Below are positions 27,435 through 35,567 of a stretch of DNA of 64,000 nt, one piece after another. The position numbers were made by a program, and so were the translations under genes. The stretch spans positions 2,046,001 to 2,110,000 of the forward strand of contig NZ_WSRO01000002.1 of assembly GCF_009769735.1 (NCBI RefSeq). Direction: 5' to 3'. The notes beneath the pieces were generated by a model. It had not been told where the DNA came from. It did not search any database and saw only the letters and a program-made list of their open reading frames with translations. Every line of letters begins with the position of its first letter. Position 1 is the stretch's first letter. The stretch comes from Streptomyces sp. BA2. Its GTDB lineage: Bacteria; Actinomycetota; Actinomycetes; Streptomycetales; Streptomycetaceae.

Positions 27435-28259
27435 CTAGAGCAGTTGCTTGTAGACGTAGTACATGACCGGTTCGTAGCCGAGGGACTCGTACAGGCGCAG
27501 GGCCGGGACGTTGCCAGCGAAGACGTTGAGGCCCAGGCGGCCGAGGCCCGCCTCGCGGGCCTGGGTCTCCGCGAGGAGCATCAGGGACCTGCCGTGGCCG
27601 CGTCCGCGGTACTCCTCGTCGACCTCCACGTCGAAGACGAAAGCGTCGCGCTCGCGCCGCGCGAGCCAGAGGGTGCCGACCGCCGTGCCCTCGTGGGTGA
27701 GCACGCTGAGCCGGGTACCGGGGGTGGCGAGGCCCTGGGGCAGGTGGTCGGCGTGGTCGGCCTCGGACTTGGCGCGCGCCTCCGCCTCGGGGACGCCGCG
27801 CTCGATCCAGGTCTGCGCGTAGTCCTCCTGCTCGTGGGCCAGCCAGACCTCGTACTCGCCCTCGGTCATCGGCCGCCCTTCGACGCCCGCCGGCAGCGCG
27901 GGCGGCTCGGCGGTCAGGGGCTTGGCCATCTGGCGGTTGCGCTCCACGTAGCCGAGGGACACGGCGAGGCGGTGGGCCGCCGCGGCCTCGGCGGGCACGG
28001 CCACCTCGATCCGCTTGCAGCCCCAGCCGCGCGCCACCTCCTCGGCGGCGAGCACGGCGACGGTGGCACGGCCGCGCCTGCGGTCGGGCTCCTTGATGCT
28101 CAGATCCCGCATCTCGGCGACACCGGGCCCGAACACGGGGTGCGTGGCGAGTTCTATCCCGCCCACAGGACGGCTGTTCACGCGCACTTCGTACGTGCGT
28201 GACTTCGCGCCGTCAGCGCTCTGCTGAAGCGGCCCGGTCGGCCGCAGGGTCGTGGTCAT
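27435..28259 (-). CDS. Double-domain GNAT acetyltransferase
   Basis: 274 residues with two GNAT folds in tandem. The first half carries LSIKEPDRRRGRATVAVLAAEEVARG and GCKRIEVAVPAEAAAAHRLAVSLGY; the second carries VEVDEEYRGRGHGRSLMLLAE (acetyl-CoA pyrophosphate-binding R/Q-x-x-G-x-G/A motif) and LGLNVFAGNVPALRLYESLGYEP. The duplicated architecture resembles mycothiol synthase (MshD) in layout, but the sequence is not sufficient to assign that substrate. Alone between DsbA-like and pabC genes. Confidence 0.88.
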   Translation of the reverse strand: MTTTLRPTGPLQQSADGAKSRTYEVRVNSRPVGGIELATHPVFGPGVAEMRDLSIKEPDRRRGRATVAVLAAEEVARGWGCKRIEVAVPAEAAAAHRLAVSLGYVERNRQMAKPLTAEPPALPAGVEGRPMTEGEYEVWLAHEQEDYAQTWIERGVPEAEARAKSEADHADHLPQGLATPGTRLSVLTHEGTAVGTLWLARRERDAFVFDVEVDEEYRGRGHGRSLMLLAETQAREAGLGRLGLNVFAGNVPALRLYESLGYEPVMYYVYKQLL

Positions 28260-28333
28260 CAGTGGAGTTCTACCCGCCCTGCGGCTCATGCGTCATCAGG
28301 ATCGCGTGCACTTGCGGCGTCTCGCCCGACCGG

Positions 28334-29155
28334 TCACGGGTCGAGGTCGTCCGCCGCCCTCTCGTCGAAGATCCGCATCGCCTTGGCGGTCACCGCTCCC
28401 GGTGCGCCCGGCAGTTCGCGCCCGTCGATCCGGTGCACGGCCTGGACGTCGCGGAGCGTCGAGGTCAGGAACACCTCGTCGGCGCGGTCGAGGACGTCGA
28501 GCGGCAGATCGGTCTCACGCGCGCCCGTCCAGTCGACGGCCAACGCGCGCGTGATGCCCGCCAGGCACCCGGAGGCGACCGGCGGCGTGTGGATCTCGCC
28601 GTCGAGCACGACGAAGACGTTCGAACCCGTGCCTTCGCACAGCTGCCCCACCGTGTTGGCGAACAACGCCTCCGAAGCGCCCTGTTCGTGGGCGCGCGCG
28701 AGGGCGACGACATTCTCCGCGTACGAGGTGGTCTTCAGGCCGGTCAGGGCGCCACGCTCGTTGCGGGTCCACGGGACCGTGATCACGGCGGTCGTGTCGG
28801 GGCGCCGGTTCGCCTCCCCGAGGGCGACGACCAGCGTCTGCCCCTGGTCACCACGGTCCGAGCCGAGCGGCGAGAGGCCCCCGGTGTACGTGATGCGCAG
28901 TCGTCCCAGCGGCATCGGGTTGGCGTTGATGACGGCCGCGCAGGCCGCGCGCACCTCGTCCAGGTCCGGCTCGGGCAGACCGAGGCCGCGCGCCGAGCGG
29001 GCGAGCCGTTCCAGGTGCCGGGTCAGCGCGAAGGGCCGCCCCTCGGCCGTCTTGACCGTCTCGAAGATGCCGTCGCCGACGGTCAGTCCGTGGTCGAGCA
29101 CGGAGACGCGGGCGGTATCGAGGTCCTGCAGGCCGCCATTGAGCCAGATCTTCAC
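28334..29155 (-). CDS. pabC: Aminodeoxychorismate lyase
   Basis: PLP-dependent fold-type IV lyase that releases p-aminobenzoate from aminodeoxychorismate. 273 residues: LNGGLQDLDTARVSVLDHGLTVGDGIFETVK, the lysine region LKTTSYAENVVALARA, EGTGSNVFVV and CLAGITRAL are family landmarks. The GTG start overlaps the pabB stop by four bases (GTGA). The pair makes folate precursor; the glutaminase PabA is not in the window, so it must be encoded elsewhere. Confidence 0.9.
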   Translation of the reverse strand: MKIWLNGGLQDLDTARVSVLDHGLTVGDGIFETVKTAEGRPFALTRHLERLARSARGLGLPEPDLDEVRAACAAVINANPMPLGRLRITYTGGLSPLGSDRGDQGQTLVVALGEANRRPDTTAVITVPWTRNERGALTGLKTTSYAENVVALARAHEQGASEALFANTVGQLCEGTGSNVFVVLDGEIHTPPVASGCLAGITRALAVDWTGARETDLPLDVLDRADEVFLTSTLRDVQAVHRIDGRELPGAPGAVTAKAMRIFDERAADDLDP

Positions 29156-30249
29156 TGGGGGGTCCCTCCACTCACTTCGTACGCTCCCGACGCTACCGCC
29201 AGCAGCCGTTCCGCCTTCAGTTCGGTCTCCCGCCACTCCCCCTCGGGGTCCGAGCCCCAGGTGATCCCTGCGCCGGTGCCGAAACGCAGCACGCCCTGAG
29301 CGCGGTCGATCCAGAAGGTGCGGATGCCGACGGCCAGTTCGCCGGTGCCCCGGTCGGCGTCGACCCAGCCGATACCGCCGCAGTACGGGCCGCGGGGCGC
29401 GGTCTCCAGGGTGTCGATGATGCGCAGGGCGCTGGACTTGGGGGCGCCGGTGACGGAACCGGGCGGGAAAGCGGCGGCGAAGAGTTCGGGCCAGCCGGTG
29501 CCGGGGACGAGCTCGCCCCGGACGGTGGAGACGAGATGGACGAGACCCGGATGTTTCTCGACCACGCACAGGTCGGGGACGGTCACGGAGCCGGTCACGC
29601 ATATCCGCCCGATGTCGTTGCGGACGAGGTCCACGATCATGACGTTCTCGGCGTAGTCCTTCTCGAGGAGGTCGGCCTCGGTCCGGCCCGTGCCCTTGAT
29701 CGGCCCCGATTCCACGACACGTCCCTCGCGGCGCAGGAACAGCTCGGGCGAGGCCGTCGCTATCTCGACGCCGTGTCCGGGCAGGCGGATCGTTCCGGCG
29801 TACGGGGCGGGGTTCCCGCGCGCGAGGAGCGCGGTCAGGGCGTCGATGTCCGCACCGTCCAAGCCGTCCCCGCCGCCCGGAACCGGCGCGGACAGCACGC
29901 GGCAGAGGTTCGCCTGATAGACATCCCCGGCCGCGATGTGTTCCCGCACACGACGCACACCGTCCACATACGCGGCGCGGTCGAGCGACGACGTCCAGTC
30001 ACCGGCGGCAGGGCCCCGCCACGCCCCGGGCACCGGCGCGGGCACCGGCTCGGCCCGTACGTCGTCGAAGCGGGCACAGACCAGTTCGCCCTCGAAGGTC
30101 GCGGAGACGGCCCAGAAGCCATCGGAGTCCAGCGCCGAGGGATCGCTGGTCACGTCCCTGAGGCCGGTCGCGAGGAGGCCGCCGAAGCGCGCCATGGGCA
30201 GGGGCGCCCCGGAGGGCGGCCGGGAGGACATCTGAGGGGCGCTGTGCAC
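29152..30249 (-). CDS. pabB: Aminodeoxychorismate synthase component I
   Basis: Chorismate-binding enzyme of 365 residues. ESGPIKGTGRTEADLLEKDYAENVMIVDLVRNDIGRIC contains the PIKGT lysine that separates PabB from TrpE. SGAGGFP-type chorismate-binding blocks are seen in FPPGSVTGAPKSSALRIIDTLE and YCGGIGWVD. The N-terminus is shorter than in E. coli PabB and no fused PabA domain is present. Start GTG at 30249; an ATG at 30231 is an alternative. Overlaps pabC by four bases. Confidence 0.93.
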   Translation of the reverse strand: MHSAPQMSSRPPSGAPLPMARFGGLLATGLRDVTSDPSALDSDGFWAVSATFEGELVCARFDDVRAEPVPAPVPGAWRGPAAGDWTSSLDRAAYVDGVRRVREHIAAGDVYQANLCRVLSAPVPGGGDGLDGADIDALTALLARGNPAPYAGTIRLPGHGVEIATASPELFLRREGRVVESGPIKGTGRTEADLLEKDYAENVMIVDLVRNDIGRICVTGSVTVPDLCVVEKHPGLVHLVSTVRGELVPGTGWPELFAAAFPPGSVTGAPKSSALRIIDTLETAPRGPYCGGIGWVDADRGTGELAVGIRTFWIDRAQGVLRFGTGAGITWGSDPEGEWRETELKAERLLAVASGAYEVSGGTPQ

Positions 30250-30324
30250 GTCTGCGAGTCTATGACCGGTGTCCTGGTCGCGCCCCGGGCCAGTGACAGC
30301 GCAGCACGCTGCGCAAACGCGTTT

Positions 30325-30352
30325 TTGTACTGGCCCAGGAATCCGCTAGAGT
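30325..30352 (+). promoter_or_regulatory. Promoter of the tRNA Gly-Cys-Val array
   Basis: -35 TTGTAC (30325-30330), 16-base spacer, -10 TAGAGT (30347-30352), predicting a start near 30359, about 35 bases before tRNA-Gly. Good match to principal sigma consensus. Confidence 0.7.
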
Positions 30353-30394
30353 TCAACACGTCGCCGGGACGCGCAAGCGGGCCGGGAAAGACAA

Positions 30395-30467
30395 GCGGAC
30401 GTAGCTCAGTTGGTAGAGCGCAACCTTGCCAAGGTTGAGGTCGCCAGTTCGAACCTGGTCGTCCGCT
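30395..30467 (+). tRNA. tRNA-Gly (anticodon GCC)
   Basis: 73-base cloverleaf: acceptor GCGGACG/CGTCCGC, D-arm GCTCAGTTGGTAGAGC, anticodon loop TTGCCAA (GCC), T-arm GTTCGAACC. CCA is not encoded. First of five tRNAs in tandem. Confidence 0.97.
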
Positions 30468-30506
30468 CGCAGGAAACGGGGGATCTTCCCGACCCCCCGC
30501 ACTCCT

Positions 30507-30577
30507 GGTGGAGTGGCCGAGAGGCGAGGCAACGGCCTGCAAAGCCGTCTACACGGGTTCAAATCCCGTCTCCACCT
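30507..30577 (+). tRNA. tRNA-Cys (anticodon GCA)
   Basis: Acceptor GGTGGAG/CTCCACC, anticodon stem ACGGC/GCCGT with loop CTGCAAA (GCA), T-arm GGGTTCAAATCCC. CCA is encoded right after the discriminator T (30578-30580), unlike the Gly gene. Confidence 0.97.
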
Positions 30578-30581
30578 CCAA

Positions 30582-30653
30582 GGACGATTAGCTCAGCGGG
30601 AGAGCGCTTCCCTGACACGGAAGAGGTCACTGGTTCAATCCCAGTATCGTCCA
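30582..30653 (+). tRNA. tRNA-Val (anticodon GAC), copy 1
   Basis: Acceptor GGACGAT/ATCGTCC, anticodon stem CTTCC/GGAAG with loop CTGACAC (GAC), T-arm GGTTCAATCCC. Body identical to the next two copies; only the acceptor stem differs. Starts one base after the CCA of tRNA-Cys. Confidence 0.97.
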
Positions 30654-30694
30654 CTGGATCTTCTCGAAGGCTCGCCTTCCTGAGGTCTGAACCC

Positions 30695-30766
30695 GCGCGA
30701 TTAGCTCAGCGGGAGAGCGCTTCCCTGACACGGAAGAGGTCACTGGTTCAATCCCAGTATCGCGCA
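30695..30766 (+). tRNA. tRNA-Val (anticodon GAC), copy 2
   Basis: Acceptor GCGCGAT/ATCGCGC, otherwise the same 72-base body as copy 1. CCA is not encoded. Confidence 0.97.
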
Positions 30767-30795
30767 CGCAGTACGCAGCACATGCAGGTTGACCT

Positions 30796-30867
30796 GCGCG
30801 ATTAGCTCAGCGGGAGAGCGCTTCCCTGACACGGAAGAGGTCACTGGTTCAATCCCAGTATCGCGCA
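30796..30867 (+). tRNA. tRNA-Val (anticodon GAC), copy 3
   Basis: Identical to copy 2 over the gene; here CCA is encoded at 30868-30870. Last tRNA of the array, 12 bases before a terminator. Confidence 0.97.
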
Positions 30868-30878
30868 CCATCCGTACG

Positions 30879-30910
30879 AAGCCCCCGGCCGTTCCCATGG
30901 CCGGGGGCTT
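30879..30910. terminator. Bidirectional terminator after tRNA array
   Basis: Perfect 12-base-pair stem AAGCCCCCGGCC/GGCCGGGGGCTT, eight-base loop, between the tRNA array (plus) and the zinc-ribbon gene (minus). Confidence 0.85.
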
Positions 30911-30924
30911 CGTCGTTCCTCCGG

Positions 30925-31224
30925 TCAGGAGGAGAAGAGCATGTGCCCGAAGCTCTTGTGCCGCTTGTTGTGGCCGTAGTGACCGCCGTGGTGGCCGCCG
31001 TGCTGGGGAGCGCCCCACTGGGGGGCGGGAGCTGCCGGGTACGCCTGCGGGGCGGGCGGCGGCGGGGGCGGGGCCTGGTGGCCGCCCCACTGGTTCTCCA
31101 GTCGGCTCAGGGACTCGAGCTCGCCATAGTCGAGGAATATCCCGCGGCAACCGCTGCACTGCTCGATCTGGACGCCATTGCGGTTGTACGTGTGCATCGG
31201 TGCGTGGCACTTGGGACACTGCAT
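30925..31224 (-). CDS. TFIIB-type zinc-ribbon protein with His/Gly-rich tail
   Basis: 99 residues. An N-terminal zinc ribbon has C3, C6, C23 and C26 (MQCPKCHAPM...EQCSGCRGIFLDYGELE), the zf-TFIIB-like domain of small bacterial proteins. It is followed by a Pro/Ala/Gln linker and a His/Gly/Tyr-rich segment (HGGHHGGHYGHNKRH) and a short hydrophobic end. The histidines could add metal binding; that is inference. GAGGAG lies 11 bases before the ATG. Function unknown. Confidence 0.85.
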   Translation of the reverse strand: MQCPKCHAPMHTYNRNGVQIEQCSGCRGIFLDYGELESLSRLENQWGGHQAPPPPPPAPQAYPAAPAPQWGAPQHGGHHGGHYGHNKRHKSFGHMLFSS

Positions 31225-31294
31225 GGTCGGCTCAACTCCTCGACGGTCGTGACTGCTTCGCCGGATCTCTGCCCGGCTTTCGGTGCGTTGCACC

Positions 31295-32269
31295 CTACTT
31301 CGTGCTGGTGGGCGCCAACTCCGTCGGGACGGCGGCCATTCGATCACAGGCGTCGACCACTGCCTGCTCGATCTCGTCCAGGGGGCGGTTCTCCCTGACG
31401 GACTTGGCCACGGCCAGGGCGGCCGTCTGCGCGGTGAGGGCGCGGGCCGGTGCGTCGAGGGCGGGCCAGGGGTCCGCGCCGTCGGCCGGGACCGCCGGTC
31501 CGCGTGCCGTGCGGTAGGCGGTGAGGAAGCGGGTCCACTCGTCAGGGGCGAGGAGGCCGCAGGCGTACCAGGCGGCGGGGCGTGCCAGGTCCCAGGCCGG
31601 GTCACCGAGGCCGAGGTCGTCGACGTCGATGAGCAGCCAGCGCCCTTCTCGGGTGCGGACCAGCTGGCCGAGGTGCAGGTCGCCGTGGCACAGGAGCTTG
31701 GGGAGCGGCGCCGGTGCCTCGGCGCGGGCCCAGGCGGGGAGCGTGGCCCAGGCTCCCTCGACGGGGGCGGCGGCGGGGTGCGGTCCCGCGGCCCGCATCC
31801 GCGTCATCGCACGGGCGGCCTTCGCGGGGCCGCGCATGTCCGGGAGCGGGTGCGGGAGTTCGGCCGGGGGCGTGGCGTGCAGGCGGGCGAGGAGGGTGGC
31901 GGTGGCTTCCCAGGGGGCGGCGTCGGGGTCGTCGCGGTCCACGGGGGTGCCGGCGTCCCAGAAGGTGACGAGGCGGCCGTGCAGCGGGATCGCTGTCGCG
32001 CCGAGCGGAGGGAGGAGGGTGCCGCGGAGGGCGGCGGCGACCTTCAGGCGGGCGGCCAGCTCGGCGGGGTCCGTGCCGGGGGCGTGCGCCTTGGCGACGG
32101 TGTCACCGTGCTGGACGACGGTGGCGTCGTCCCGGTCCGCGAGGACGGCTTCGGGGGCGCAGGCGCAGGTACGCGGGGTGCGGTGCGCTGTGTGGCGGAC
32201 CTTGGCGGTCAGCGCCGGCAGCAAGGCGGTGGCGGTCACGGGTCCCCCGGGGTACGTCGATCGGTGCAT
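31295..32269 (-). CDS. Aminoglycoside phosphotransferase-family kinase
   Basis: Up to 324 residues. The Brenner-type catalytic loop LCHGDLHLGQLV and the metal-binding WLLIDVDDLGLGDPAWDLA (DxD/DFG equivalent) are intact, and a conserved lysine is in DTVAKAHAPG. Substrate is unknown: the family covers antibiotics, choline, homoserine and sugars. Two starts are plausible, the ATG at 32269 used here and a GTG at 32239 (MTATALLPAL) with a G-rich stretch before it. No resistance claim can be made from sequence. Confidence 0.85.
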   Translation of the reverse strand: MHRSTYPGGPVTATALLPALTAKVRHTAHRTPRTCACAPEAVLADRDDATVVQHGDTVAKAHAPGTDPAELAARLKVAAALRGTLLPPLGATAIPLHGRLVTFWDAGTPVDRDDPDAAPWEATATLLARLHATPPAELPHPLPDMRGPAKAARAMTRMRAAGPHPAAAPVEGAWATLPAWARAEAPAPLPKLLCHGDLHLGQLVRTREGRWLLIDVDDLGLGDPAWDLARPAAWYACGLLAPDEWTRFLTAYRTARGPAVPADGADPWPALDAPARALTAQTAALAVAKSVRENRPLDEIEQAVVDACDRMAAVPTELAPTSTK

Positions 32270-32292
32270 CCGCGAGCGTACGCGGGCCGGAT

Positions 32293-32345
32293 ATCCAGCC
32301 CGTCCGGCGTTTGAGGACGAGCTCGGCGCAGCCGGTGATCTACGG
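32293..32345 (+). repeat. 53-base dispersed Streptomyces repeat, copy 1
   Basis: Begins ATCCAGCCCGTCCGGCGTTT and ends GCCGGTGATCTACGG. It matches the copy at 59696-59748 at 50 of 53 positions on the same strand. Here it lies just upstream of the phosphotransferase start, between two minus-strand genes. Confidence 0.9.
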
Positions 32346-32380
32346 CGCCCAGGAGATCCCCGCAGAGCCCCGGCGCATAA

Positions 32381-32420
32381 AGAAGTGCCCGCGCAGCTCC
32401 CCAGCTGCGCGGGCATTTCT
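32381..32420 (-). terminator. Terminator of the 68-residue protein gene
   Basis: TGCCCGCGCAGCT/AGCTGCGCGGGCA stem (13 pairs) with CCCC loop, extended by five more pairs including one G-T. Lies 86 bases after the small gene's stop. Confidence 0.8.
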
Positions 32421-32506
32421 CGTGCCGTCCGCCGCACCCCCGTCCCCACGGGGTTTCCTGGCCGGATGTCCCCGCCCGGACCGCTCATCCGGGCCCGGGG
32501 CGCCGC

Positions 32507-32713
32507 TCAGCGCCCCAGCATCACGCCCACGGACGACGCCTGTGTGACCACTGCTTCCCAGCCGCCGAAGACGACCACCAGCAGGGCCGCTAGGGGAAGA
32601 ACCATGGCCGTCGCCACCAAGGGGTGACGCGTGCCGGACGGGCGGACGCCGAACGTGGCGAAGGCCTTACGTCCTTGCGTGCGGATCATTGCCCGCGGTG
32701 CCGTGTCCGCCAT
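32507..32713 (-). CDS. Small single-pass membrane protein
   Basis: 68 residues: a polar basic N-terminus (RAMIRTQGRKAFATFGVRPS), one membrane helix (PLVATAMVLPLAALLVVVFGG cut at about residues 31-50) and a short C-terminus. The ATG is preceded by AGGAGAGG, a strong ribosome site, and a clean terminator follows, so it is very likely expressed as its own transcript. Function unknown. Confidence 0.78.
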   Translation of the reverse strand: MADTAPRAMIRTQGRKAFATFGVRPSGTRHPLVATAMVLPLAALLVVVFGGWEAVVTQASSVGVMLGR

Positions 32714-32912
32714 GGTTCCTCTCCTGACCGAGTCTGTATGAATTTGGCAGCGGCGGGTGTCTGACCTCGGGGGACGAGTGCTGCCACCCGCCGCTTGACC
32801 TCAAATCTAGGTGCGCCGGCAGCCTGGGTCGTCATGCCCTCGTACCGATTGCCGGGCCTCCCGGAGGATGAGCGATCGTCGGTCATGTACTCCCGTGGGT
32901 GGAGACGGGGTC

Positions 32913-33179
32913 CTAGGTCTCAGGGTCTTCCCGGAGGGGACGGGCGGCCCGCTCCGACGTGTCCTCCCGGGGAACGGGCTGTTCGACCAGAGCCAGGACG
33001 CGGGTCGACATGAACCGTGCCGTCCGCACGACGGAACCGCTGCGGGTGACTTCGCTCACTTCGACCACCCCTCTGCGCACCGCCGTCTCCACCCGGCGGC
33101 CCGCCCGGCTCGCCACCACCTCGTACGTCCGTGTCGTGTCCCCGGCGTCCACGACTATCTCCACGCGATCACCCTTCAC
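32913..33179 (-). CDS. Conserved-looking small protein, unknown function
   Basis: 88 residues, predicted beta-rich: VEIVVDAGDTTRTYEVVAS...VVEVSEVTRSGSVVRTARFMSTRVLALVE, with an acidic/basic tail. The GTG start has GGGGGA seven bases upstream. No family recognised, no membrane segment. Upstream neighbour is the divergent Ser/Thr kinase gene, so it may share a control region with it, but no functional link is shown. Confidence 0.7.
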   Translation of the reverse strand: MKGDRVEIVVDAGDTTRTYEVVASRAGRRVETAVRRGVVEVSEVTRSGSVVRTARFMSTRVLALVEQPVPREDTSERAARPLREDPET

Positions 33180-33374
33180 GGGATCAATCCCCCTTCAGCG
33201 ATGGATGGTTGGGGAGCACGCCCCGTGCAACGGCCGCTCTCCCCCGGCGCCCTGACCACTCTTCAAGTTTCCCACCCGGCACTGACAATCGGTCGGGCCG
33301 CGAGGGCGCGGCCTCTGCACCTGCCCGGCCACGGAAACGTAAGCTGTGGCACGACAACGGACCGGGCAGCGGGG

Positions 33375-34673
33375 ATGGACATGACGATGATGCGGCTCCG
33401 GCGCGAGGACCCGCGTGTCGTCGGCTCGTTCAGACTGCACAGGCGGCTGGGCGCCGGCGGCATGGGTGTCGTCTACCTGGGGTCGGACCGGCGGGGGCAG
33501 CGCGTCGCCCTGAAGGTGATCCGGCCCGATCTGGCGGAGGACGAGGAGTTCCGGTCGCGCTTCGCGCGCGAGGTCTCCGCGGCCCGGCGCATCCGCGGCG
33601 GCTGCACCGCGCGGCTCGTCGCCGCCGATCTCGACGCCGACCGGCCGTGGTTCGCCACGCAGTACGTTCCCGGGCCGTCCCTGCACGACAAGGTCGCCGC
33701 CGAGGGGCCGCTCTCCGCGGCCGACGTGGCGGTCGTCGGTTCGGCGCTCGCCGAAGGCCTCGTCGCCGTACATGAAGCCGGTGTCGTGCACCGCGACCTG
33801 AAACCGTCGAACATCCTGCTGTCCCCGAAGGGACCGCGGATCATCGACTTCGGCATCGCCTGGGCCACCGGCGCCTCGACCCTGACCCACGTGGGCACGG
33901 CCGTCGGGTCGCCAGGATTCCTCGCGCCCGAGCAGGTGCGCGGCGCCGCCGTCACACCCGCCACGGACGTGTTCGCCCTCGGCGCCACCCTTGCGTACGC
34001 GGGAATGGCGGACTCACCCTTCGGGCACGGCAGTTCAGAGGTCATGCTCTACCGCGTCGTCCATGAGGAGGCGCAGCTCGGCGGGGTCCCAGACGCGCTC
34101 GCCCCGCTGATCCGGGCCTGCCTCGCCAAGGACCCGGAGGAGCGCCCCAGCACGCTCCAACTGTCGCTCAGGCTCAAGGAGATCGCGGCCCGTGAGGCAC
34201 AGGGCCTGACGGATCCGCGGCCGCCCGCGCCCCGGCAGGACCAGGACCGTCCCACGGGACGGATGGCCGAGGAGTACGCGGACCAGCGCACCCAGCGGCG
34301 TCAGCCGCAGGGCACTCCCCCGCCGCGGACCGGTTCGTCACGGCCGGGTTCCTCGCGCACCGGCCCGTCCCGTACGGGTTCCTCACGGCCTAATTCCTCG
34401 CGGGCCGGGTCCAGTTCCTCGCGGTCCGGCTCACGGCCATCGGCGTCCCGGAACACGACGCGCTCCGGCGGCGCGCGGCGGCCCGCCAATCCGCGGCTGC
34501 TGCGCCAGCGGCTCTTCGTCTTCGTGGTCGTGACGCTGCTCGTGGCCCTGGGGATCGCGGCGGCCCAGGGGTGCCAGGGACCCGCGCGCGGGCTCGGCGG
34601 CAGCGGCGTACACGATGTGCGCGACGTACAGCAGAGCCAGCGGGCGGACCCGGGGCCGGGTCCTCAGAGCTGA
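33375..34673 (+). CDS. Membrane-anchored eukaryotic-type Ser/Thr protein kinase
   Basis: 432 residues. The kinase domain is complete: glycine loop LGAGGMGVVYLG, ATP lysine in VALKVI, catalytic loop HRDLKPSNILL, DFGIAW, and APEQ. After about residue 275 comes a linker very rich in Ser, Arg, Gly and Pro with repeated TGSSRPGSSRTG-like units, then one membrane helix (LFVFVVVTLLVALGIAAA) and a short outer tail without PASTA or other sensor domains. The ATG at 33375 was chosen; ATGs two and four codons later are possible. Its 3' end overlaps the trmH-like gene by ten bases on the opposite strand. Confidence 0.92.
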   Translation: MDMTMMRLRREDPRVVGSFRLHRRLGAGGMGVVYLGSDRRGQRVALKVIRPDLAEDEEFRSRFAREVSAARRIRGGCTARLVAADLDADRPWFATQYVPGPSLHDKVAAEGPLSAADVAVVGSALAEGLVAVHEAGVVHRDLKPSNILLSPKGPRIIDFGIAWATGASTLTHVGTAVGSPGFLAPEQVRGAAVTPATDVFALGATLAYAGMADSPFGHGSSEVMLYRVVHEEAQLGGVPDALAPLIRACLAKDPEERPSTLQLSLRLKEIAAREAQGLTDPRPPAPRQDQDRPTGRMAEEYADQRTQRRQPQGTPPPRTGSSRPGSSRTGPSRTGSSRPNSSRAGSSSSRSGSRPSASRNTTRSGGARRPANPRLLRQRLFVFVVVTLLVALGIAAAQGCQGPARGLGGSGVHDVRDVQQSQRADPGPGPQS

Positions 34674-35482
34674 GGGCGGCCCGTCGCCACGGCGTAGAAA
34701 GCGACCGCGGCCGCCGCTCCCACGTTCAGGGAGTCGACGCCGTGCGCCATCGGGATGCGGACCCATTCGTCGGCTGCCATCAGGGCCTTCGTGGTGAGGC
34801 CTTCACCCTCCGCACCGAGCATCAGCGCCACCCGGTCCATGCGGTGGGGCGCCGCCTCGTCCAGGGTCTTCGCCTTCTCGTCCGGGGTGAGCGCGAGGAG
34901 GTTGAAGCCCGCTTCCCGTACGCCCTCCAGGCCCTTCGGCCAGGATTCGAGCCGGGCGTAGGGGACGGAGAAGACCGCGCCCATGGAGACCTTCACCGAG
35001 CGGCGGTAGAGCGGGTCCGCGCAGTCCGGTGAGAGCAGGACCGCGTCCATGCCGAGGGCGGCGGCGCTGCGGAAGATCGCCCCGATGTTGGTGTGGTCGT
35101 TCACCGACTCCATGACGACGACGCGGCGTGCCCGGTTAAGGAGTTCGTCCGACGTCGGCAGCGGCTTGCGCTGCATCGAGGCGAGTGCGCCGCGGTGGAC
35201 GTGATAGCCGGTCACCTGCTCGGCCAGGTCGGGGTTGACCGCGTACACCGGGGCGGGGACCTCATCGATGACGTCCCGCATGACGTCGACCCACTTCGCG
35301 GAGAGCAGCATCGAGCGCATCTCGTAGCCCGCCTGCTTGGCGCGCCTGATCACCTTCTCGCCCTCGGCGATGAAGAGGCCCTCGGCGGGCTCGCGCTTGC
35401 GGCGCAGTTCGACGTCGGTCAGGCCCGTGTAGTCGCGCAGGCGCGGGTCGGCGGGGTCGTCGATGGAGATGAGATCAGCCAC
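34664..35482 (-). CDS. SpoU/TrmH-family RNA 2'-O-methyltransferase
   Basis: 272 residues of the SPOUT superfamily. An N-terminal substrate-binding region (EGLFIAEGEKVIRRAKQAGYEMRSML) is followed by the knotted AdoMet domain: motif 1 VVVMESVNDHTNIGAIFRSAAALGMD, motif 2 VALMLGAEGEGLT and motif 3 IPMAHGVDSLNVGAAAAVAFY. Such enzymes methylate ribose in tRNA or 23S rRNA; the target is not identifiable here. Confidence 0.92.
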   Translation of the reverse strand: MADLISIDDPADPRLRDYTGLTDVELRRKREPAEGLFIAEGEKVIRRAKQAGYEMRSMLLSAKWVDVMRDVIDEVPAPVYAVNPDLAEQVTGYHVHRGALASMQRKPLPTSDELLNRARRVVVMESVNDHTNIGAIFRSAAALGMDAVLLSPDCADPLYRRSVKVSMGAVFSVPYARLESWPKGLEGVREAGFNLLALTPDEKAKTLDEAAPHRMDRVALMLGAEGEGLTTKALMAADEWVRIPMAHGVDSLNVGAAAAVAFYAVATGRPQL

Positions 35483-35567
35483 AGGGTGATACTGCCTTGT
35501 CCTGGGTGTGGTGCCAACGCCTTGGGACGGGTTGGGTTACCGGTGGTTACGCGGGGGCTCGGAGTGG

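Noticed and set aside
30395..30867. tRNA array as attachment site of an integrated element
   Set aside because: No integrase, no partial tRNA duplicate in flanking DNA, and neighbours are ordinary chromosomal genes.
31295..32269. Aminoglycoside resistance gene
   Set aside because: The kinase motifs are present but the family is broad and the gene is not linked to an antibiotic cluster; resistance cannot be claimed.
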